A stretch of 64,000 nt of DNA from JAPXSY01 sp033812795 (GTDB lineage: Bacteria; Verrucomicrobiota; Kiritimatiellia; RFP12; UBA1067): assembly GCA_033812795.1 (NCBI GenBank), contig JAPXSY010000001.1, positions 62,001-126,000 of the forward strand. Direction: 5' to 3'. The position numbers and the translations under genes are program-made. Below the pieces are notes generated by a model. It was not told the DNA's origin, ran no database searches, and saw nothing but the letters and a program-made list of their open reading frames with translations. Positions 7,213 to 18,319 of this stretch are shown here, piece after piece. Numbering within the stretch: the first letter of the stretch is position 1; each line of letters starts with the position of its first letter.

Positions 7213-9096
7213 TTACGCTTCTGGAGCCGTGCGCGGTTCATCTGCCGCTGTCGAAGCTTCCGCGATGGGAACGACAGACTCTTCCGCAGACGCGGGCGTC
7301 TTCTCAACGGCGGGAGCGGACGCCGTCTCCTCTGTACTATCCGGAACCGCCGCCGCAGCATCGGCAGGCGCGTCCTTGGCGGAATCGCCGGACGCGGGCG
7401 TCTTCTCAACGGCGGGAGCGGACGCCGTCTCCTCCGTGCTGTCCGAAACCGCCGCCGCAGCATCGGCAGGCGCGTCCTTGGCGGAGTCGCCGGATGCGGG
7501 TGTGCCCGAAGGCGGACGCCGTGGGCCATCTTGCCGCCCGCCAGCCGTCTTTTCTCCCGGCAGGAAGCGAAAGGCGGGATATTCAAGAGGACCGCTCAGC
7601 ACGTCGTTGTAGAACTGAATCACATGCCCTTTCTCCACCAGCCACGCGAGTTGCACCAGCGTCTCTTTGAGTTTCGCCTCATCGTCGGCTGCCAGTGCAG
7701 TGGCGAGTTCGGCCTTGGTACAAGCGGGATGCTCGTTGACAAAGGTCAGCACATCGCGCAACGCCTGAACCGCGTGCGTAGGATCTAGCGACACCGCCGG
7801 TTTGAACATCACAAAATCTTGTCCCTTGGCGTCATTGACGCGGAACAAGTGAAGATTACGATGCCGGAAGGCGCCGCGCAACGCGAAAAAGAGTGAAGCC
7901 GGAAAACGGCGTTCGCGCGTTAAGATGTCCTTCAGAGCGTAATAGAGCGGTCGGCTCGATGTCTGCATCGCGACCGACGCGGTACAGAGCAGATGACGGA
8001 CCGACGCGATCTGCGCGGGCAAAATCTCACGCAGGAAAACCAACTCCGCGGTTTCACGCTCCATGGCCGGCGCCTTGGGCTCGGGTTCGGGCGGTGTCTC
8101 CGTATCCCCGTCTTCTGTCGCGGATTCGACAGGCTCGACAACCGTCGGTGTCGCACCTTTACGGCGATAGATTTTTTTACGGGTGCACTGCTGCCGCCAT
8201 GTTTCGACGACCTCGGTATCACGCACCATCTCGATGCGCGCACGATAGGCTTCCTCCGACAGGTTTGCATACCGCGTCCGCAACATCTCCTGCACCTTGG
8301 CATTGAAACTGTGATGGTTCGGGGGGCCGAGCAATACGCCGCTCATGCCGCATCGCGCCACGCATACGAATACACCGGTCGGCGGCTCACACGGCACCTC
8401 CTCCACATCGAAAAAATCCTCCATGTGGCGGTTGAGCAGATGCGTCCGGATATCCTCTTCCGCCAGCGCGGGCATGCCGCACACCTTACACTGGAATAAC
8501 GGCACCGGCTGATCCTTGAGCGGTTCGATGCGGACCAGACAGGAGTTGGGGTTGTTGAGAAACAGCCAAGCGATATCACGCAGCGGGAACGCTCGGCGCG
8601 AGGTCTGAATGCGCCGGATCACGGCCCCCAGAGCCTTCTGCTCCGGCAACACGCGGATATCGACCGGCAAGGCGGGCTGTACGGGCCGAAACGTGCGCGG
8701 ACCGCGCCGCTCGGGCCGCGGCCCTCTCGGCTCGAAGGGAGCCGCAGCGGACGTCGCACCGCGCAGATCCGCCACCGCACCACGCGACGCGGGCCGCGGC
8801 ATGCCGCCGCCGCCCCGGAAGTCCCCACGCCTCTCATCACGATCACGGCGCGGGGGAGGACGACGATCGGGACGGCGTCGATCCCGATCGCCGCCGTCAA
8901 AGCGCGCCGGACGACGGTCGCGCCCGCCGAAACGATCGTGGCCCTCCCCGTCATCGTCATACCGGTCGTTCCGATAGCGCTGGATTTGATCCTCCGGAGA
9001 GGTACGCGCCCAGTTCGGCGCGAAATTCAGATCCAACACAATCTCGTCGTTTTCCTGTCCGTCTGCGGCAGGCTTCGCCTTTTCGTTCTCGCTCAT
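7213..9096 (-). CDS. RG/RD-rich zinc-finger protein, function unknown
   Basis: A 627-residue protein I cannot assign to a named family. Residues about 35-125 are a disordered Arg/Asp/Gly-rich tract (RFGGRDRRPARFDGGDRDRRR), suggesting nucleic-acid binding. A zinc-finger-like FQCKVCGMPALAEEDIRTHLLNRH follows near residue 205, split by a second Cys cluster (CVARCGM). The middle (about 330-520) looks globular and possibly winged-helix-like. The acidic, Ala/Pro-rich tail has two near-identical 34-residue repeats (TPASGDSAKDAPADAA onward), encoded by 102-bp direct repeats. It begins 45 bases after the aconitase stop with no terminator between, so it may share the glnS-acn transcript. A role in RNA binding is inference. 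Confidence 0.8.
   Translation of the reverse strand: MSENEKAKPAADGQENDEIVLDLNFAPNWARTSPEDQIQRYRNDRYDDDGEGHDRFGGRDRRPARFDGGDRDRRRPDRRPPPRRDRDERRGDFRGGGGMPRPASRGAVADLRGATSAAAPFEPRGPRPERRGPRTFRPVQPALPVDIRVLPEQKALGAVIRRIQTSRRAFPLRDIAWLFLNNPNSCLVRIEPLKDQPVPLFQCKVCGMPALAEEDIRTHLLNRHMEDFFDVEEVPCEPPTGVFVCVARCGMSGVLLGPPNHHSFNAKVQEMLRTRYANLSEEAYRARIEMVRDTEVVETWRQQCTRKKIYRRKGATPTVVEPVESATEDGDTETPPEPEPKAPAMERETAELVFLREILPAQIASVRHLLCTASVAMQTSSRPLYYALKDILTRERRFPASLFFALRGAFRHRNLHLFRVNDAKGQDFVMFKPAVSLDPTHAVQALRDVLTFVNEHPACTKAELATALAADDEAKLKETLVQLAWLVEKGHVIQFYNDVLSGPLEYPAFRFLPGEKTAGGRQDGPRRPPSGTPASGDSAKDAPADAAAAVSDSTEETASAPAVEKTPASGDSAKDAPADAAAAVPDSTEETASAPAVEKTPASAEESVVPIAEASTAADEPRTAPEA
7291..7494 (-). repeat. 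tandem 102-bp in-frame repeat, two copies
   Basis: Two 102-bp units (about 7291-7392 and 7393-7494) differ at only a few bases and encode two copies of a 34-residue acidic Ala/Pro-rich segment near the C-terminus of the preceding protein. The high identity suggests recent duplication or slippage. Confidence 0.9.
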
Positions 9097-9141
9097 GATG
9101 CGTGGATGTTACCTTTTGTCTGACCGAATGGTCAATGGATA

Positions 9142-11091
9142 TTATTGCGCGTTGCCCGCCGTGGAAGCGAGCAGTCCGCCGTTCAGCAGCAGATTCTTTT
9201 GACGTGTACTCAACATCGCTGTAGCGGTGAACGTGGTCTCCCGCGTTACATTGCGCACCGTCACCCGTCCGTCGGAGGCAATGGCCGTGCGCAGATTGTC
9301 GATCACCAAGCGGTCACCCTGCGAAATTCCGTCGTAGGCCGTCGGATCATCAAAAAGAAACGGTGCGATGCCGAAATTGATCAGATTCGCAAAATGGATA
9401 CGCTCGATACTTTTGGCCAGCAGAGCCCGCACCCCGAGATACATCGGGCACATGGCCGCATGCTCGCGACTCGATCCCTGACCGTAACTCTCCCCCGCCA
9501 CGATGACGTTGTGAAGCCCCGCATCGCGATGGGCGCTGGCCTCAGCGTAAAAGGACGAACTGACGTGTTCAAAAACGTACCGGGCGTACTGCGGCACATT
9601 GGAGCGGTATTTCAGACGCGCCCCCGCAGGCATGATGTGGTCGGTCGTGATCTTGTCGCCCACCTTGATCGTCGCCATTCCATCTAACCGGTCAGGCAGC
9701 GGCTGACCGGTCGGCACCTTTCCGATATTGGGACCGCGCACGATTTCGGTTCCCGGGACCCCTCGGCCTGCGGTTTCGCGGAAGAGGAACATGCTGTCGT
9801 CGATCCGGAACGCCGACGGTTCCGCCACCTCGCGCGGCAGGGTTTCGAGACTTCGCGGATCTGTGAACACGCCGGTCAACGCGGCTGCGGCCGCAGTCTC
9901 AGGGCTCACCAAATACACCTGCGCCGACTGTGTCCCGCTACGTCCCTCAAAGTTGCGGTTGCTGGTACGGAGACTGACGGCATTCGTGCCCGGCGACATG
10001 TGGTTTCCGATGCAGAAGCCGCAGGCGTTCTCCAGAATACGCACCCCAGCGGCGATCAACTCGGCCAGCAACCCCTCGCATGCCAGCATCGTCACCACCT
10101 GCCGTGATCCTGCGGCCAATCCGACCTCGACATCAGGATGCGTCTTGCGTCCCCGCAACATCAGGGCCACGGTCTTCAAATCCCGATAGGAGGAGTTGGT
10201 ACATGAACCGATCAGAACCTGATTGACCCGCTGGCCGGCAAGCGACGCAACGGTCGCGATGCGCCCTGGCGAATGCGGACACGCAACCAGAGGTTCCAGT
10301 GTGCTCAGATCGATCTCCAGCGTGCTCTCGTAGCACGCATCCGGGTCTGCCTCCAACGCGCACCAATCCTCCTCGCGCGCCTGTGCCTTCAGAAAAGCCC
10401 GCGTCACCTCGTCGCTTGGGAATACCGAGGTGGTCACGCCCAATTCCGCCCCCATGTTGGCAAGGGTCGCGCGCGCCGGCACGCCGAGCGTGGCCACACC
10501 CGGCCCGCCATACTCCAACATGCGCCCCACATTGCCTTGTGTGCCGTACACCGACAGAACCTTCAAGATCACGTCTTTGGCCGAGACCCCCGGCTTGAGT
10601 GCGCCGGTCAACCACACCCGCGTCACCTTCGGGCAGGCCAGATAAAACGGTCCGCCGCCCATCGCCACCGCAACATCGATTCCGCCCGCGCCAATCGCGA
10701 TCATCCCGATCCCGCCGCCCGTGGGCGTGTGCGAATCGCTGCCCAGCAACGTCGCGCCCGGCTTCCCGAAACGTTCGAGATGCAACTGGTGGCAGATCCC
10801 GTTACCGGGCCGCGAGAAAACCGCGCCGTATCGTTGCGCCACACTCTTGAGGTAAGCGTGATCGTCCGCATTCTCAAAACCCACCTGAATCGTGTTGTGG
10901 TCCACATAACTGACCGCCAGATCGGCTTTCACCCGGTCAAGCCCCATGCTTTCGAATTGCAGGAACGCCATGGTGCCGGTCGCATCTTGCGTCAGGGTCT
11001 GATCAATCCGAATCGCCAGTTCCCCGCCCGGTGTCAGTTCCCCGGACACCCGGTGTGCGGACAAGATCTTCTCCACCACATTTTGCGCCAT
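9142..11091 (-). CDS. acn: aconitate hydratase, short monomeric type
   Basis: A 649-residue aconitase interconverting citrate and isocitrate. Seen: GSDSHTPTGGGIG in the N-terminal half; [4Fe-4S] ligand cysteines in IGSCTNSSYRDL and in ACGFCIGNH (C-x2-C); and the swivel-domain YGQGSSREHAA block with its catalytic serine near residue 545. The length matches the shorter class of bacterial aconitases rather than the roughly 890-residue AcnA. GGGAGAAAGGG precedes the ATG. It starts 18 bases after the glnS stop, so the two are very likely cotranscribed. In an organism that also has pyruvate formate-lyase it may serve mainly glutamate synthesis (inference). Confidence 0.94.
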   Translation of the reverse strand: MAQNVVEKILSAHRVSGELTPGGELAIRIDQTLTQDATGTMAFLQFESMGLDRVKADLAVSYVDHNTIQVGFENADDHAYLKSVAQRYGAVFSRPGNGICHQLHLERFGKPGATLLGSDSHTPTGGGIGMIAIGAGGIDVAVAMGGGPFYLACPKVTRVWLTGALKPGVSAKDVILKVLSVYGTQGNVGRMLEYGGPGVATLGVPARATLANMGAELGVTTSVFPSDEVTRAFLKAQAREEDWCALEADPDACYESTLEIDLSTLEPLVACPHSPGRIATVASLAGQRVNQVLIGSCTNSSYRDLKTVALMLRGRKTHPDVEVGLAAGSRQVVTMLACEGLLAELIAAGVRILENACGFCIGNHMSPGTNAVSLRTSNRNFEGRSGTQSAQVYLVSPETAAAAALTGVFTDPRSLETLPREVAEPSAFRIDDSMFLFRETAGRGVPGTEIVRGPNIGKVPTGQPLPDRLDGMATIKVGDKITTDHIMPAGARLKYRSNVPQYARYVFEHVSSSFYAEASAHRDAGLHNVIVAGESYGQGSSREHAAMCPMYLGVRALLAKSIERIHFANLINFGIAPFLFDDPTAYDGISQGDRLVIDNLRTAIASDGRVTVRNVTRETTFTATAMLSTRQKNLLLNGGLLASTAGNAQ

Positions 11092-11109
11092 GAAAAACCC
11101 TTTCTCCCG

Positions 11110-12843
<1,734 letters not shown>

Positions 12844-12894
12844 ATCGTTTCTGGTCTTTGGTTAAGCATTCCCTTCACCGGGAAGCCCGTTTTT

Positions 12895-13392
12895 TTACGG
12901 TTTCCATACCCTCACACGGAGGGTCTTGCGACCCCACTCCCGAGCCTCCGCATGCGATCTGTACCACAAATCCAGCTTGGCACCTTTGATCGCGCCTCCG
13001 CGGTCCTCAACGCGTCCGTAACCGTAGCCCGGAACATACACGATGGTTCCGAACGGCAGCACGGAAGTATCCGCCGCCACAGTCCCGTGCCGGGTACGCG
13101 TCCCGCTGGCCGTCACCCCGATCTCCTTGGGCTGCCCTTTGTTCGGTCCGCTGCTGACCACCGCACCTCCCAAACCGAACCACTTCCGCTCCCAATTGCA
13201 ACAGATGCCGCAGTCGCAGTACCCGGTCACCTCAAAAACCATCACTTCAGACGGGCTTCCGCTGGGAGGACGGATCCGGTCCGTGAGACACCCCGACCAC
13301 CATATCAACAACGGCAGCGCCACGCCGGAAAGTACGGCAACCACACGCCATCGCCATCGGTTTGGATAGTCCCCTGTGCACGGTTTGGACAT
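12895..13392 (-). CDS. membrane-anchored 3D-domain protein
   Basis: A 165-residue protein with one N-terminal membrane segment (WRVVAVLSGVALPLLIWW, about residues 15-33) and a C-terminal 3D domain, the double-psi beta barrel shared with MltA and Rpf/YabE-type cell-wall lytic proteins. Domain marks are VTGYCDCGICC, GVTASGTRTRHGTVAAD, LPFGTIVYVPGYG and EDRGGAIKGAKLDLW, which carry the three conserved acidic residues. It probably acts on peptidoglycan from the outer face of the membrane. The ATG at 13392 is preferred because it leaves a short cytoplasmic head; a TTG at 13428 is an alternative, and neither has a strong ribosome binding site. Confidence 0.8.
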   Translation of the reverse strand: MSKPCTGDYPNRWRWRVVAVLSGVALPLLIWWSGCLTDRIRPPSGSPSEVMVFEVTGYCDCGICCNWERKWFGLGGAVVSSGPNKGQPKEIGVTASGTRTRHGTVAADTSVLPFGTIVYVPGYGYGRVEDRGGAIKGAKLDLWYRSHAEAREWGRKTLRVRVWKP

Positions 13393-13471
13393 AAGGGGTA
13401 CTGTATCAAATGCGGCCCGTCCCCACAATGCTGAACGCTCTCTTGCGCCCGAGTCCTTTCATTTTTCCGAC

Positions 13472-13937
13472 TTAACGAATATCGAGTTCGTACCACACGG
13501 TTTTGTACTGCGGCCCAATCGCGACACGGCAACCGCCCGCAACCCTTTCGACCGGAACATCACCCTTGCGAGCCCCGCGCTCGTCGAGCGCGTAACAGCG
13601 TGTTTTCGCTGCAACAGAGGGCAGCGTCACGACAGCGGGCACACCTTCAGCCAGCACCGTCCCCTCACCCCGGTGCATGCGGTCGCGAAGCGCTGCCGTC
13701 ATGGATCTACCCCCTTTTCACATCATGCTGCCTCAATCCGTTCTCCACAAGCCCGTTGACCGCATCACACGTGTCAGGCCATAGCGTCAGCGTCCCGTCC
13801 AAATAACCGCACGGGGCATCCCCAACATTACGGATGTTTACATCATATCGAACCCCGCCGTTTTCCTCCACCCCTTTTGCGTAAAAATGATCTCTGTCTT
13901 GCGCAAACCCGGCCCAACTCGCGTTTCGACGCCCCAT
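13472..13937 (-). pseudogene. 3' remnant of a secreted carbohydrate-active-like protein
   Basis: Two short minus-strand reading frames in different phases sit head to tail: 13937-13707 (ending QHDVKRG) and 13702-13472 (ending QYKTVWYELDIR). The second has the beta-rich ALDERGARKGDVPVERV...KTVWYEL style of the last domain of large secreted glycoside hydrolases. No signal peptide or catalytic region is present upstream. The simplest reading is the eroded 3' end of a larger gene with a frame shift near 13703. An AAAGGGGG tract before the ATG at 13702 leaves open a small independent gene. Confidence 0.45.
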
Positions 13938-13960
13938 CTACGGCATGCCGGAGTTTGCTG

Positions 13961-13989
13961 TTGTCAGCCGTCCGTTCTTATTTTATCCT
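13961..13989 (+). promoter_or_regulatory. sigma-70-type promoter of the decarboxylase-fhs operon
   Basis: TTGTCA (13961-13966) and TATCCT (13984-13989) with a 17-base spacer, about 80 bases upstream of the ATG at 14072. Predicted from consensus only. Confidence 0.45.
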
Positions 13990-14071
13990 CTTCTCGTCAC
14001 CTAGATTGGGAAAGGAAACCAGAACAGGCGGAGCGTCTCGACAGCGCGGCACCCCGTCCGTCTTAGAAGTT

Positions 14072-16273
14072 ATGAATGACCTGACGGTTCTCTATCTCCA
14101 GAACCAGCCTCTTGCCCCGGACGCGCTCCAAACGCTCACGCACGGACTTTCGGACACGTTCCGTGCCTTCTGCAACGAGACCTTCCCCTCCGAGGAACCG
14201 ATCGACTGGCCACCACTGCGGGTCGTGCCCGTCACCAGCACGCAGACCCTGAAACAAGCGCTCTTCGCGGTGGGTCCGGCGAGCGGGCCGCTCACTGAGG
14301 ACGGTAAAAACTGCGTTCTCTTCCTGCTGGACGACGCGTTCCGCGATCCAGCCTCCGACCAGACGATTCCGCTCCACAGTTTGACGCTAGATGGTATCCC
14401 CCTCACGCTCTGGCTCTATACCTACTTTCCGCCGATCCCGAAAATCGTCCTGACCACGCCAGGCACAGAACGTGTGCGGGTCCCCTCGCGGCGATGGGTG
14501 CTCAAACCCCGCGAGGTGTTTCTCCAAATCCACGCCCATCTGCCGCGTGTCCGTCACCTCTTCCGTTCCCTTTGGGAACCGCGCTTCTGGCATGCCCTGC
14601 GCCATTATGTGATGGACGAGGCCGGCTCCTCTTGGCATACGCCCGGCCACAACGCCGGCCACGCCTTTAGCCGCTCGCTTTTCCTGCAGGGGTTCCGCCA
14701 CGAGTACGGGGCGATGACTTTCCGCGCCGACCTCAGTGTTTCTGTCCACAGTCTGGGCGACCTCTCCACGCCGGGATCGCGCACGCCGCTGGCCGATGCC
14801 CAACGGCTTACCTCGGAGATCTTCGGCTCGGCCCAGAGCTATTACATCACCAACGGCTCGACCACCTCCAATAAGGCGATGTTGATGACGCTGCTGCGGC
14901 CCGGCGAGACCGTGCTGCTGGATCGCAACTGCCACAAGTCGGTTCACCATGCCGTTGTGATGGCCGGTGCCATCCCCAACTATCTGCCGGCACGCTTCAA
15001 TGCCCATCTCGGCGTTTGGGCGCCGATCGCCATGGAGGATCTGCGGCATGCCCTTACCGCGCACTATCCCGAACACGCCAAGCCGCGCATGCTGGTGCTC
15101 ACCACCTGCACCTACGAAGGGATCCTCTATCCGGTCTGGGAGGTCGCGCGGCTTTGCGAGCGCTACGGCATTCTCTTTTACGCGGATGAGGCGTGGGCGC
15201 CTTACCTCAGCTTCCATCCCTACTACACGGCGGTGACCGCAAACGGACGTCGCGTGCGTTACAATGCCATCCACGAGACCTCCAGTGCCCATTTTGCCGT
15301 GCAGTCCACCCACAAAACGCTGGCTGCCTTCAGTCAGGCCTCGATGATCCACGTCTCGCTGCGGTTCAAGCAACTTTTCGAGAGCGAATCGACCCAGTGG
15401 CGCTGGCTGCTCACGCGCTTCGCCGTCAACGGCCGCGGCTCTTACGATAAATTTATCCACGACCTGCACGAGGTGTTGCGCTACTGGCACTCCACCTCGC
15501 CCCACTATCCGATGATGGCTACGCTCGATTGCGCCGGCGTGCAGATGCGGCTGGAAGGCCTCAAGCTGATCGAAGAGCGCCTACGCTGGGTCAAGACCTT
15601 CAAGACGCGCGTCGCGCGCGAATGCGGCCTGCCCGAAGAGGTCTGCTTCGCGGGCCTGCGCGAGATCGTCGGCGCGAAGGATGCCCCCGCCTATGAGCGC
15701 GAAGGTTATCTGCACGACCCGCTCAAGATCATACTCTCCTTCAAGAACCCCGAGGCGTGCCGCCGCTTCAAAGACCTGCTGCTCGATGCCAAGATCCAGT
15801 GGGAGAAGTCAACACCGGTCACGCTGCTGTTTCTGGTCACCATGGGCACGGTCGAAGATCATTTCGAATACCTCTACCGCGCCATCATGCGGATGAAAGA
15901 GGCGATCGGCCGTCCCGAGCGCGACGCCTTCGACAGCAGCGTGGCCGACGCCGTGAACGGCCAGGCCGCCGTGTTGCCGCGCGATGCCGCCCTGTGCGAC
16001 GGTGAATTGATCGAACTGGATCAGTCCGAGGGCCGCATCAGCAGCCAGTTGCTCGTGCCCTACCCGCCCGGCATCCCGGTCTTCCTGCCCGGCCTCACCA
16101 TCACGCGGCCGATGATCGATATCGTCCAGGCCGTGGCCGAATCCGAAGGTGCGGACGCGGTGCATGGGCTCTTCGTGCGCGGCAAGAAATACTACGTGGA
16201 AGTGATCCGCCGCGACGAAGAGGACAAAATCCAGTGGCTGAAGGAGCGCCCTGCTGATACACTTGCACCATGA
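14072..16273 (+). CDS. Orn/Lys/Arg decarboxylase (PLP fold type I)
   Basis: A 733-residue PLP enzyme of the biodegradative Orn/Lys/Arg decarboxylase family, which converts a basic amino acid to a polyamine precursor or cadaverine plus CO2. The N-terminal wing domain (about 1-180) is followed by SWHTPGHNAGHAF, the cofactor domain with ITNGSTTSNK, the YADEAWAPY block with its PLP-ring Asp, and the Schiff-base lysine in STHKTLAAFSQAS. The C-terminal domain carries PGIPVFLPGLTIT. Arginine versus lysine preference cannot be decided. The ATG at 14072 is the last start before the wing domain; its ribosome binding site is weak. The stop overlaps the fhs start (ATGA), an unusual pairing. Confidence 0.87.
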   Translation: MNDLTVLYLQNQPLAPDALQTLTHGLSDTFRAFCNETFPSEEPIDWPPLRVVPVTSTQTLKQALFAVGPASGPLTEDGKNCVLFLLDDAFRDPASDQTIPLHSLTLDGIPLTLWLYTYFPPIPKIVLTTPGTERVRVPSRRWVLKPREVFLQIHAHLPRVRHLFRSLWEPRFWHALRHYVMDEAGSSWHTPGHNAGHAFSRSLFLQGFRHEYGAMTFRADLSVSVHSLGDLSTPGSRTPLADAQRLTSEIFGSAQSYYITNGSTTSNKAMLMTLLRPGETVLLDRNCHKSVHHAVVMAGAIPNYLPARFNAHLGVWAPIAMEDLRHALTAHYPEHAKPRMLVLTTCTYEGILYPVWEVARLCERYGILFYADEAWAPYLSFHPYYTAVTANGRRVRYNAIHETSSAHFAVQSTHKTLAAFSQASMIHVSLRFKQLFESESTQWRWLLTRFAVNGRGSYDKFIHDLHEVLRYWHSTSPHYPMMATLDCAGVQMRLEGLKLIEERLRWVKTFKTRVARECGLPEEVCFAGLREIVGAKDAPAYEREGYLHDPLKIILSFKNPEACRRFKDLLLDAKIQWEKSTPVTLLFLVTMGTVEDHFEYLYRAIMRMKEAIGRPERDAFDSSVADAVNGQAAVLPRDAALCDGELIELDQSEGRISSQLLVPYPPGIPVFLPGLTITRPMIDIVQAVAESEGADAVHGLFVRGKKYYVEVIRRDEEDKIQWLKERPADTLAP

Positions 16274-18036
16274 AACTAAACCCCACACAACTCGCCGATT
16301 GGGAAATCGCCGAAGCCGCTGAACAGAACCTGCGCCCGGTCGCCGACCTGGCCGCCGAGATGGGTTTGCTGCCGAATGAGATCATCCCGTATGGACGCCT
16401 GCTCGCGAAAATCGACGCGAACGCCGTACACGCGCGTTTGGGCGATCCGCCGCGCCGCGCCAAGTATATCGATGTCACCGCGATCACGCCGACGCCGCTG
16501 GGTGAAGGCAAGACGACCACCACGCTCGGCCTGGTGCAGGGCTTGGGCCGGCTCGGCCGATGTGCGCTCGGCACGGTGCGCCAGCCCAGCGGCGGCCCGA
16601 CCTTCAACATCAAAGGCTCGGCGGCCGGCGGCGGCCTCGCGCAGGTCGTGCCGCTCACGCCGCTCTCCCTCGGCCTCACCGGTGACATCGACGCCATCAC
16701 CAACGCCAACAATTTGGCGATGGTCGCGCTGACCTCCCGCATGCAGCATGAGCGCAATTACGATGACGCGCGCCTCGCGCAGAGCCGCCTCAAGCGGCTC
16801 GACATCGATCCCGAAAGGGTGCAGTTGCGCTGGGCCATGGACTTCTGCGCCCAGACTCTGCGCAACATCGAGATCGGACGCGGCGGCCACATGGACGGTT
16901 ACCAGATGTCATCCGGCTTCTACATCAGCGTCGCTTCCGAAGTAATGGCAATCCTCGCTATGGCGACAGACCTCGCCGACCTGCGTGCGCGTCTCGGCCG
17001 CATCATCGTGGCCTACTCGAAAGCCGGGAAGCCGATCACCGCCGCCGACCTCGAGGTGGACGGCGCGATGGCCGCTTGGATGACGCGCGCGGTCCATCCC
17101 ACGTTGATGCAGACGCTCGAAGGCCAGCCGATGCTGGTGCATGCCGGCCCCTTTGCGAACATCGCCATCGGCCAGAGTTCCGTCATCGCCGACCGCCTGG
17201 CCTCTAAGCTCTGCGACTATCTGGTCACCGAGAGCGGCTTCGCTTCCGACATCGGCTACGAGAAGTTCTGGAACATCAAGTGCCGCTGCTCCGGGCTTAA
17301 GCCTGATGCGGTGGTGATCGTGGCCACCGTGCGCGCGCTCAAGCTGCATGGCGGCGGCCCTGCGGTGCAGGCCGGGCGACCGCTTGATCCGGTTTACACC
17401 GGCGAAAATCTGGAACTGCTGGAAAAGGGGTGCGACAACCTGCTGGCGCACATCGGCATTGTCAAGCGTTCCGGCATCCGCCCGGTGGTCTGCCTGAACC
17501 GCTTCCACACCGATACGACGGCCGAGCATGCGCTGGTGCGGCGCGTGTCCGAAGCCGCCGGAGCGCGTTTTGCGGTCTCCGACCACTGGTTGCGCGGCGG
17601 CGAAGGTGCGCTCGAGTTGGCCGAGGCCGTGGTGGAAGCGTGCGAAGATCCCAACCACTTCGATTTTCTCTCAGACCTCGATGAACCGCTGTCGGACCGT
17701 ATCGCGGCGATCACCGAGGAGGTCTACGGCGGCGACGGCGTGTCCTATTCCGACGAAGCGCAAGCCAAGCTCGCCGCGTTCGAGGCTGATCCGGCCATCG
17801 CGCACCTGCCGGTGTGCATGGCCAAAACGCAATACAGCCTTTCGCACGACCCCGCCCTAACAGGACGTCCGCGCGGCTGGACGCTGCCGGTGCGCGACCT
17901 GCTGATCTATCAGGGCGCGGGGCTGGTGGTGCCGGTCACGGGCGATATCAAACTCATGCCGGGTACGGCCTCTAACGCGGCTTTCCGCCGTATCGATATT
18001 GACACCGCCACCGGTAAGGTCAAGGGATTGTTTTGA
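16270..18036 (+). CDS. fhs: formate-tetrahydrofolate ligase
   Basis: A 588-residue enzyme making 10-formyltetrahydrofolate from formate, THF and ATP. The P-loop TPLGEGKTT lies near residues 77-85, followed by the RQPSGGPTFNIKG and GGGLAQVVPL blocks and LTGDIDAITNANNL, then the C-terminal YQGAGLVVPVTGDIKLMPG region. It is about 30 residues longer than most Fhs, and several family blocks carry substitutions (RQPSGGPTF where many have RQPSLGPVF), so it is a divergent member. It is translationally coupled to the decarboxylase upstream. Formate could come from the pflB product at 31988; its product feeds PurN at 6171. Confidence 0.93.
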   Translation: MKLNPTQLADWEIAEAAEQNLRPVADLAAEMGLLPNEIIPYGRLLAKIDANAVHARLGDPPRRAKYIDVTAITPTPLGEGKTTTTLGLVQGLGRLGRCALGTVRQPSGGPTFNIKGSAAGGGLAQVVPLTPLSLGLTGDIDAITNANNLAMVALTSRMQHERNYDDARLAQSRLKRLDIDPERVQLRWAMDFCAQTLRNIEIGRGGHMDGYQMSSGFYISVASEVMAILAMATDLADLRARLGRIIVAYSKAGKPITAADLEVDGAMAAWMTRAVHPTLMQTLEGQPMLVHAGPFANIAIGQSSVIADRLASKLCDYLVTESGFASDIGYEKFWNIKCRCSGLKPDAVVIVATVRALKLHGGGPAVQAGRPLDPVYTGENLELLEKGCDNLLAHIGIVKRSGIRPVVCLNRFHTDTTAEHALVRRVSEAAGARFAVSDHWLRGGEGALELAEAVVEACEDPNHFDFLSDLDEPLSDRIAAITEEVYGGDGVSYSDEAQAKLAAFEADPAIAHLPVCMAKTQYSLSHDPALTGRPRGWTLPVRDLLIYQGAGLVVPVTGDIKLMPGTASNAAFRRIDIDTATGKVKGLF

Positions 18037-18039
18037 GCG

Positions 18040-18296
18040 GCAATCGACTGGTGACAGGGATGTGCGAAGATCATGCGTTTCTGGTGAAAAGAGGAGCAGA
18101 GAGTCGGGAGCGCGGGCGTCCTCGCCCGCAACAACGTGTCTCGCAAAAGGCGGATGCGCCCACTTTCCTTGGGAACCAAACCGCGCATCGGAATCTCAAT
18201 CGGCCTTTCACAGAGCGGGCGGGGACGCCCGCGCTCCCGACTGCGCACACACAAAACACGCACTCGACTCGCATGCCCCTGTCACTGTCCGATTAC
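18040..18296. mobile_element. palindromic non-autonomous element, copy 1 (occupied)
   Basis: A 257-bp element between fhs and the cyclo-ligase gene. Its ends are imperfect inverted repeats (GCAATCG...GTGACAGGG at left; CCCCTGTCAC...CGATTAC at right) matching copies at 28217 and 55092. Left-arm text TGCGAAGATCATGCGTTTCTGGTG is shared with those copies. Positions 18102-18242 hold an inner element absent from copy 3. There is no transposase and no convincing target duplication here. It separates two genes that would otherwise be adjacent in a folate operon. Confidence 0.8.
18102..18242. repeat. inner GC-rich inverted-repeat element (REP-like)
   Basis: A 141-bp insert bounded by AGTCGGGAGCGCGGGCGTCC at left and its near-perfect complement GGACGCCCGCGCTCCCGACT at right, able to form a stem of about 28 bp around a loop of about 85 bp. 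The same bounds occur at 28279-28665 with a different interior, and one arm stands alone at 19815-19842. Confidence 0.85.
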
Positions 18297-18319
18297 GCGC
18301 AACGAGAAAGCAATGAGCG

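Noticed and set aside
6870..7670. Protein-coding frame across the minisatellite
   Set aside because: The peptide is only the 14-bp repeat read in three phases (RDARPATL type text) with no start signal.
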